64,000 nt of DNA from Macrotis lagotis. Its lineage: Eukaryota > Chordata > Mammalia > Peramelemorphia > Peramelidae. A program made the translations under genes and the position numbers. Shown one piece after another: positions 56,920 through 64,000 of the stretch. The notes beneath the pieces were generated by a model. The model did not search any database, had not been told where the DNA came from, and saw nothing but the letters and a program-made list of their open reading frames with translations. Location of the stretch: contig NC_133658.1 in NCBI RefSeq assembly GCF_037893015.1, positions 881,372,893 through 881,436,892 of the forward strand, given 5' to 3'. Positions within the stretch are counted from its first letter, which is position 1. Each line of letters begins with the position of its first letter.

Positions 56920-57440
56920 TGAGTTCACATCCTGCCTCTAGTGGTATGACCCTGGGAAAGTCATTTAACCATCTTCCATGACCTCTTTATTCATAAAGTC
57001 AAGATGATAACAGTACCTTGATCCCAGGATTGTTATAAGGACCAAATAAGATAATTTTTCTAAGTGGCTTTGGAAATTTTAAAGTGTTAGGTAAATATTA
57101 ATTCTTATTATGATATGAAAAATATAAGAAACTGAATACAAGGTAAGCTTGATAAATTGGAAAGGCTCCATGTAGAAGAAAGTGGTGCTTGAGAAGAATC
57201 TTAAAGGAGATTAAAAAAGGGAACAAGGATTTATTAATATTCTTTATGCTTTTCAAAAATGTTTTTTCAAATATGTTCTCATTTGATCCTTACAATATCC
57301 CTGGGAGGTTGGTGTTGTTATAATCCTCATTTTACAGTTGAGGAAACTGAGGCTGACAGAGGTTAAGTGGCTTACTCAGAGTCATACAGCTAATCTGAGG
57401 TCAAATTTGAACTCAAGTCTTCCTGACTCAAGGCTCACTG
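56920..57440. mobile_element. MIR sense copy followed by MIR antisense copy
   Basis: 56920-57110 sense (tatgaccctgggaaagtcat); 57225-57440 antisense (ttttacagttgaggaaactg, tttgaactcaagtcttcctg). Confidence 0.6.
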
Positions 57441-58224
57441 AGTCACCCAGATACAAGGCATGTCTTCCAGGAGGAAGAATTTAATTTAAAAACAATGGGG
57501 GGAAAAAAGTGAAATCTGAATTCAATCAAAATTCAATTCAAAATTTAATTTAAAAGCCGAGACCAGAGATGGAGCACCATGTGAGAAACACCAAGAAGGC
57601 CATTTTCAGTTGGAGCATGTAACAGAAAATAAGAGAGACTGGGGCCAGGTTTGAAGGAATTTAAATGCCTAACAAAGGAATCTATATTTTATCCTAGAGG
57701 AAAAAGGAAGCCACTGGAGTTTTAATAAAGGGAATCATATGGCCAGATCTAAACTTTAGGAAAATCACTTTGGCAACTGTTTGGAGGATAGATTGGATTG
57801 TTGGTGATGTGGAGACCTATTAGGAAGCTCCCCAAATAGTCTAGGTGACAAGAGGTGAAAGGCCTGAAACAGAGTAGTGGCTTGTGAATAGATACTGATG
57901 CTGTGAAGATAGAACTCAATCAATAGAAAGGCATTTTTTTTCAGCAACTTCTAGCAACTGAATGATTATGTAGGGGGAGGAAGACAGAGAAAGCAATGCT
58001 GTTGCCATGGTTGCCAAAGTGGAGAAGATGGTAAAACTTTCAGTAATTTCAGAAGTTGTGGGGCAGTTTCATTTGAATGATGAGGAATGCAGTTATATTT
58101 TAGAAGGGTAAGATGTGACTGAGAAGAATTGGAGGCCAGAAATTGTAGCATGTTTTTTCCTTCTTCCCTAAAGTGTTCAGATGAGGAGGAAAGAATAAAA
58201 AGGATTAGTAAAGGATGTTTAAAA

Positions 58225-58825
58225 ATGATGGGATATAACAAAGAACTGGAAATTGAGGAGATGTCCATCAACTGGGGAAGGGTTATATAAAGTTGTGTAG
58301 ATGATGTGGTATATGAATATGATGGAGTACAATTGTTCTGTAAGAAATCATGAGTAAGCAGATCAGAAAAACTTCAAAAGACTTACATGAACTGATGCCG
58401 AGTAATGTGTGCAGAACCAGAAGAACGTTGGATACATTAACAGCACCAGTGTGTGATGATCAACTATTATAGTCTTAGCTCTCCTCAGCAGTACAATGAT
58501 CAAAGGACTTGTGATGGAAACTGCCATCCACATCCAGAAGTTGGAATGCAGACCAAAGCATACTATTTTCCATTTAAAAAATCTGTTTTATGCTTTATGT
58601 TTTTTCCCTTTTGTTGTTTTCCCTTTTGTTTTGATTCTTCTTCCACAACATGACTAATATGGAAATATGCTTGACGTAATTATAAGTAACCTATAGCAGA
58701 TTACTCAATGTCAAAGGGGGAGGGAAGGAAGAAAATGTAGAACTCAAAAATCTTACCAAAAAACAAATTTTGAAAACTGTCTTTGTATGTAGTTGGAAAA
58801 TAAATAAATTCATAAAGAAAGAAAT
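58225..58825 (+). mobile_element. L1 3' end
   Basis: caaagaactggaaattgagg, gaactgatgccgagtaatgt, terminus tgtatgtagttggaaaataa. Confidence 0.75.
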
Positions 58826-58829
58826 GATA

Positions 58830-59285
58830 AGAAGGTTGTTTCAGAAAAACCTTTGCATCATAAATGGATGCAAAGTGAAGTAAGCTGACCCAGTAGAACA
58901 TTGTACATAATATCAGCAACACTGTGTGATGATCCACTGTGATGGACTTAGCTCTTCTCAGTAATACAATGATGCAAGCCAATTCCAAAAGACTCATGAT
59001 GGACGATACTATCTATATCCAGAGAAAGAACTGATGAAGTATGAATGTAGATTGAATTCAGATTTCACTTTTTTACTCCCACTGTTTTCTTCCTTTTATT
59101 CTGTCTTTTTTTTTCACATCATGATTAATGTGGAAATCTGACAAGATTGTACATAACCTCTATCAGATTATTTGCTGTCATGGGTTGGGGGAGGGAAAGG
59201 AGAAAGAGAGAGGAAACTTTGGAACTCAAGATCTTATGAAAAATAACCTGTAATTGGAAAATGCTATTTACATCATAAAAAAATT
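58830..59285 (+). mobile_element. L1 3' end (second copy)
   Basis: gcaaagtgaagtaagctgac, gactcatgatggacgatact, aacctgtaattggaaaatgc. Confidence 0.75.
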
Positions 59286-59427
59286 AAATGATAGGAGAGA
59301 GGCAGGTGTCTATAAAAAAGGAATCCAGGATAAGGAGAGAGTGAACATTATTAATGATTGTGTGGGTAATTTGCTGGATGAGATCAATGGAACATTTAGA
59401 GAGGTTGGCTTTGACTAGGACCCTCAT

Positions 59428-59690
59428 CTCCTTATCAGAGCCTGGGGGGAAGGAGGAGAGAAAAAGGGGATGAAGCCAAGGGCAGGGGAGATCTGTAGAG
59501 AAGGGGAGAAGCAAGGGAAGCCACCTCCTTATCAGAGCCTGGGGGGAAGGAGGAGAGAAAAAGGGGATGAAGCCACAGGCAGGGGAGATCTGTAGAGAAA
59601 GGGAGAAGCAAGGGAAGCCACCTCCTTATCAGAGCCTGGGGGGAAGGAGGAGAGAATAGGGGACGAAGCCAAGGGCAGGGTCGATGTAGA
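59428..59690 (+). repeat. Tandem repeat, 97-bp unit, about 2.7 copies
   Basis: ctccttatcagagcctgggg starts at 59428, 59525 and 59622. The first two units are nearly identical; the third is partial and more diverged. Confidence 0.93.
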
Positions 59691-60039
59691 GAAGGAAAGG
59701 GAATGCAAAGAGGAGGAAAAGCCAGGCCTCAGGCTCCTCCAACTGTCCCACAATTGTCCCTACACATGTGTTTGTATGTCTGTGATGTCCTGTCCCTCTC
59801 CACCCAGAGGGAACATTTTTATGACCCAAATTTCGGGGTGTCTTTCCACACAGTATTCGTCCTCTCCCCGGCCTTCTGTCCCGTTTTCCCTTCTCCACCG
59901 TGTTTGTCTAGGTTAGATCTCCACTCACAGGCTGCTTCCCAAGGACCCAGCTCCTTCCTCCCTCTGTTTCCCAAATCCGAGTCTCTCCTTAATGAGGGCC
60001 CAGGACTGTGCCGTGCACGCCCTGGGTCTCTCAGGGCCC

Positions 60040-60560
60040 TTCACCTGCCGTCCCATGCCAACTCACTCCCAAGACGCGCCTCCGGTGCTGTTCACTGCCT
60101 TGCCAGCACCCGCACCTTGCACCCCCTCCAGCCCCGGGGCGCTTATCTAGCCCGGCCCCGCATCAGTCCTCTTGCTCCAGCCCAGGTCCGGACTCCCGCC
60201 GCATCCCTCATCCCTCCCGGGCGCACCCCATCTGTCGATCTGCTTCTCCACTCCTCCCGGACGCCCCGACTCGCTTCCACCGTGGGGTGCTCGGCTTCTC
60301 CGCCCCTCCGGAGGGCTCAGCTGCCGCGGCGGGCGGGGTCCGGGCCAGGGCGAGTAACGACTGGCAGGCCCGGGCCCCGCGGCCTCGGGGGGGCGGGGCG
60401 AGGTTCGCAGGGCGCCCCGGCCTGGGGGCCGACGCAGACCTGGGGCGCTGCGTGGGGCATCTTCGCGAATTGCGGCCGCTCTTCCCGGGACCCCCCATCC
60501 CTGCAGATCCTATTCTGGGGAGGGGCACATCAGGGGGTGCCGGTGCCACCGGGTCCTGGA
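60040..60560. promoter_or_regulatory. CpG island, likely promoter and untranslated first exon of C1orf167
   Basis: Dense CG dinucleotides (ggcgggcggggtccgggcc region, a NotI site gcggccgc at 60472-60479) in a window otherwise almost free of CpG. It lies 3.9 kb upstream of the first C1orf167 coding exon and 2.2 kb past the AGTRAP end. The first coding exon needs an upstream untranslated exon because an acceptor sits five bases before its ATG. Linking the island to that gene is inference. Confidence 0.6.
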
Positions 60561-60779
60561 CCAAAGAGTCTTTAGATGTAGCGGTGGACCTTGCCCTCAG
60601 CACAGCCTCCATCTCCCCGGCACTCAGCTTCTGCCTATCTTTTCGGGCAGTGCCCAGTGCCCTGACCGAGAGGTCAGGGTCAGGACAGCCTCTGCTTGAC
60701 TGTTTTGGTCCAACTTCAACCTGGGCCCCGCTGGGTGTTTGCTGGTAAAACTGGTTCTGAGAGCTGGAGAAGCCTAAAT

Positions 60780-61560
60780 CCTTGCTTCCTGGGAGACCTT
60801 GGTCCAGTCACTTCCCTTTCCTAGGCCTCAGTTTGCTCATTTGTAAAATTGGTTGGACAAGATGGATCAATGAGGCTGTGTATTTCAGTTCGGATGTCCA
60901 ATAGATAGATCTCAGATCACTTGGGCTTATTCTCCCGAGGAGGAATTGGAAGTGCAGAGAGGAGAGTCTGGCCTCTCCTGGGAGGTGAGGTCTCCACACC
61001 ACCCAGCTCCGTGGAACCAGCCAAGGTGGCCAATGCCAAGTCACCTTTGGCTGTCCTGTCTCCACCCCTTCGATGTGATCACCTGCCAGGCCCTGTTGAT
61101 TGGGCTTCCCGATGCTCTTGCATCCTGCCCCTTCCCTCAGCACCCTCAAAGGAACCACTCTTGTTCAGGCCCTCAATTGCTCCTCTAGAGTCAAGCCCCT
61201 TGGAATCATTTTCCAACCGATCTCCCTCCCGTTTCCTGATGCATTCCTCTAAGTTACACTTAACATGATATATCGGGCTTCCACACACACAAGAGCCTTT
61301 TCAGAATGCTTCTAGATAAAGGAAGTGCTACATTTCAGTTGATTGGTGAGAACACTGTTTCCCTCACCCAAGTTCATATAGGGGTTTGTGAGCCTTTTGT
61401 TCAGATATCCCCTAAGCTCCACAAATGAGTTCATAGAATCATGGAGATCTTGGTGATCATTTGGTTCATTTTTCAGTTGAGGAAACAGACTCACAGGTTA
61501 AGTGACTTATCCAAGGTCACACATACATTAAGGAACAGAATCATGATTTGAATCCAATTC
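60780..61560. mobile_element. Two MIR fragments flanking unique sequence
   Basis: Sense MIR at 60780-60900 (cctcagtttgctcatttgta) and antisense MIR at 61435-61560 (agttgaggaaacagactcac, gatttgaatccaattccctt). Nothing is recognised between them. Confidence 0.5.
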
Positions 61561-62735
61561 CCTTTGTACCCTGCTGTGGTTGGGTGAACTGGATTCCACG
61601 ATTCTTGGTTGGAACCAGTCATATCCTAATTGGAGCTCTTGGCTCCAAAAGGCCAGTTTCATTCCCTACCCACTCACCCACCTCCCCTAGCTTTGAGATC
61701 CATGATGGTTTCCTCCTCTTTCAGCAAGTGCTCCTTAATTTGAGGCAGCCTGGAAAGAAAGTCACTTCCACCAAAACATTTTTTTAAAAATCCTGAATCC
61801 CAGCCTTCAGTGCTGGCTCCCCAGGGTTTGCTAAATATAGGGATTCCAGGCTCACCACAATCTGGTTTCCTTTCAAAATCCTGGCTCTCTTTCATTTACA
61901 TCATTTTAAGTATTTAGTACCTCAGCCAAACCAGAACACTGAACTATCCTGCCCTCTGCCTTTAGACTCAACAGTACCTTTGCTCATGGCCACAAAGCCC
62001 TGCTTGGCTAGTGATGCTGCCCCTCCCTAGCCTCCCAAATTGCCTCTCTGAAATCATTTTTCCTCCATTAGGCGGTAGGAGCCTTGAGTAAAGAGAGGAT
62101 GAGGCAGCGATCTTTGTCTCTGGTAGCCAACAGTTTTGCCCATCATATCATTCAATAAATCCATGGGAGTGAGGAACTCTCTTTTCCCTCAGCTGAGGAG
62201 TTAGAGGTCAAGGCTCTGTGTGGCCCTGCAGAAGCTCCCATGGATACAGAGGGGTTCCAGCAGCTGGGTCTCAAGTGTCCCCCCCCCCCCCCACTTCCTA
62301 CTCCTCATCCACCTCCCTCAAGGAATGACTGGAATTTCTCAGGCCAGAGCCCTTAATGAACTGCAGCCAAGGACAAGAATAAGGTTGAAGACTCAGAAGT
62401 GGTCTAAGAAGACTTGGGAAAAGGTCAGGGAGCCCTGTTACAGTTCCTGCCCTTATGGTCCCCTGGGAGATGACCATGAATGGAGACTGGGGACCCTGTA
62501 GGAAACACAGGTCTGGCACGATGAAACGTGGGAGTGATGAAGCCCTCCCTACCAAGGCCATGGGGCTACTTGGTTCAGAGAGGGCCGCAGGTCAGGCTGG
62601 TGGGGCATCCCCCTGTTGAAGAAAACAGAGGCAGCATTCTCCTTTCTGAAGCCTCCCCCTCTGTGAGTAGGCATCAAGGTGCTGAAGCCATGGTGGGTGT
62701 GCCAGGGCCTGGAAATGCTTCATCACACAGAGAGT
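61561..62735. other. Intergenic sequence, no feature recognised
   Basis: Between the MIR fragment and the AGTRAP poly(A) signal I see no conserved reading frame or clear transposon. A short L2-like 3' end (ttcaataaatcc near 62150) and a C run at 62279 are the only landmarks. Confidence 0.4.
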
Positions 62736-62739
62736 CCAG

Positions 62740-63250
62740 TGAGCTTATTCCTCAAACTTTAATGTCCTAACAGCAATGGCAGTGTTTCAGAGGCTCTGTC
62801 TGAGTGGCTAGGATGGAGCTGCTGCCCCTGGGGAAGCAGCAGAGGGAGAGGCTGCCCTTACTGTTGCCCCCTAGCCAGCCTCTATGGAAGTGCTACCCAC
62901 CCACCTGGGGCAAGGGGAGGACAGCTACCCTCAGGGGCCACACCTGGGGCTGCAGAGACCCTGGCACAGCCTAGGCACTTGGCAGTGTGGCCCTGGAGGG
63001 AGGGACAGACAGACGAGTCTCTCAAGGGTAAGATGGACCTTGGGGAGTACAGTGTTGAGACCCTGGAGTGTGGTTCTCAATTGGAGCAGCGAGAATGTCC
63101 CTGAATCATAAGCCCACTTTACCCCAGGGAGGCAGAAGCGCCAGATGTAACTCACGGTCAGGGAAGGGTGAGAGGGCAGGGAGCAAGATAGTCTTCAGAG
63201 AAGGGGAATAAATGCCCAGCATTGGAGGGGGAGGAGGAGGAGGAGGGGTC
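62740..63250 (-). other. AGTRAP: AGTRAP 3' untranslated region
   Basis: GC-rich non-coding sequence between the stop codon and the ATTAAA signal at 62763-62758 on the - strand. No transposon is seen in it. Confidence 0.75.
62758..62763 (-). promoter_or_regulatory. AGTRAP: Polyadenylation signal ATTAAA of AGTRAP
   Basis: Read on the - strand as ggacattaaagtttgagg, about 490 bases after the stop. It is the only good hexamer in this 3' flank. Confidence 0.7.
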
Positions 63251-63369
63251 TCAGTATGGTCGAGCAGCCGGCTTGCTCTCCAGGTCTGCGTAGGGGTGTG
63301 CCAAGGCAGGGTCCTCCTGGGCGTCAATGGTCTGGTAGGCACTATGCTCCTGCGATGGACCAAAGGAAC
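63251..63369 (-). CDS. AGTRAP: Angiotensin II receptor-associated protein, last coding exon
   Basis: AGTRAP is a small membrane protein that binds the tail of the type 1 angiotensin II receptor and promotes its internalisation. Only the cytosolic C-terminus is in the window. After acceptor acttccag at 63370-63377 it reads SFGPSQEHSAYQTIDAQEDP and ends LESKPAARPY-stop (TGA 63253-63251). SAYQTID matches the human protein, and the position beyond C1orf167 matches human gene order. The transmembrane exons lie beyond 64000. Confidence 0.92.
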
Positions 63370-63372
63370 CTG

Positions 63373-64000
63373 GAAGTGGGGTGGAGGAAGGAGAGGCGGG
63401 GGAACGCAGGATGAGGTTCTCTCCTCACAAGCTCCTGCCCAGGTTCAGCTGTAGCCTTCCTAGATCGGTCTGACTTTCCTTCCAGTTAATTGTGAGCCCT
63501 GCTGCTGTGACCAGAGTCTGGAGGAACATCCAATGCAACAGGAAATGAGGCTAGGCTGTGAGGGGCAAGGGAAGGGAGGTGGCATTTCTTGGGTCTGCTG
63601 TGGGCCAGGCTGGCATTTCCTTGTTGATGGTGACCCCATGGCCTCGCTGCCCATTGGGGGGGGGGATAGGATGGAAAGCAGTGAGGTAAATCAGAGATGT
63701 TTCCTGACCTAACTAAAGGCCTAACAAGGCAAGGCAGGGGAGAGGCTGGACATGAGAAAAGGGAAGTCCACAACAGAGAAGGTACTTCCATCAGGCCCTG
63801 CCTGGGGGTCCTCAGCCACTCTGGGGGGACAGTAGACTTCCTGGATGGGCCCAGCTGCCAGAGCCTGGCCCCTATCAGCCAGGGACCCAAGAGGCCAGGT
63901 TCAGCCACATCTGCACACTCCTTTCCCTGGACCCTGGGATCTTGCCTGACTCTGGGCTGGGACTGTGACTGCCCACCAGAGCCAAAGGGAAGTGGGGCTG
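63373..64000 (-). other. AGTRAP: AGTRAP last intron (partial)
   Basis: GC-rich sequence between the last exon and the window edge. I found no reading frame matching the membrane part of AGTRAP and no recognised repeat. Confidence 0.6.

Larger units (their letters stand above)
57480..59690 (-). mobile_element. LINE2 (antisense) broken by two L1 tails
   Basis: 57590-58220 (ccactggagttttaataaag, aaatcactttggcaactgtt) and 59290-59690 (ctggatgagatcaatggaac, gaggttggctttgactagga) are parts of one antisense L2, separated by L1 3' ends. Confidence 0.6.

Noticed and set aside
59703-60748. 290- and 246-codon + strand frames as genes
   Set aside because: Two overlapping frames in CpG-island sequence with no recognisable family, splice logic or conserved motif; kept as a finding only.

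Overview
The window is marsupial nuclear DNA. It carries short interspersed elements with the marsupial head and tail (ggcagctaggtggc at the 5' end, gccacttaacccc near the 3' end), core-SINE MIR and MAR1-like elements, many LINE2 pieces, CR1/L3 and RTE remnants, and young-looking L1 copies of the marsupial type. The SINE tail variant (aataattacctagctgtgtg) resembles the WSINE1 family, so an Australian-lineage marsupial is the best guess; that part is inference. Genes are widely spaced, intron-rich and have ordinary GT-AG splice sites.

Three protein genes are present, in the order known from the human 1p36 segment MTHFR - C1orf167 - AGTRAP but drawn in the opposite orientation. (1) At 1-4821 on the + strand lie the last seven coding exons of MTHFR, starting inside an exon. 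Its 3' UTR probably runs to about 7.1 kb or further. (2) From 56137 down to 6821 on the - strand I reconstructed an almost complete C1orf167 ortholog: 22 coding exons whose phases agree at every junction, adding up to about 2203 residues. It has a small first coding exon, one giant 3.65-kb exon holding about 29 copies of a 23-residue proline-rich repeat, and about 20 short exons encoding Trp/Arg/Leu-rich helices that look like SFI1-type repeats. Only the 3' edge of the giant exon is doubtful. Its last exon lies inside the likely 3' UTR of MTHFR, so the two genes meet tail to tail and probably overlap. (3) At 63251-63369 on the - strand is the last coding exon of AGTRAP, with its 3' UTR and an ATTAAA signal near 62760.

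Between AGTRAP and the first coding exon of C1orf167 is a CpG island at about 60.04-60.56 kb. It is the best candidate for the C1orf167 promoter and untranslated first exon.

The remainder is repeats. MTHFR intron 3 of this window holds an antisense LINE2. The C1orf167 introns are filled with MIR/SINE/L2 pieces, several nested with visible target-site duplications. The 43.4-60 kb stretch is a graveyard of L1 fragments in both orientations, plus L2 and CR1. It includes an L1 head-to-head inverted pair at 49.8-50.7 kb and a 97-bp tandem repeat at 59.43-59.69 kb. I saw no tRNA or rRNA gene, no CRISPR array, and no retroviral or other capsid-bearing element.
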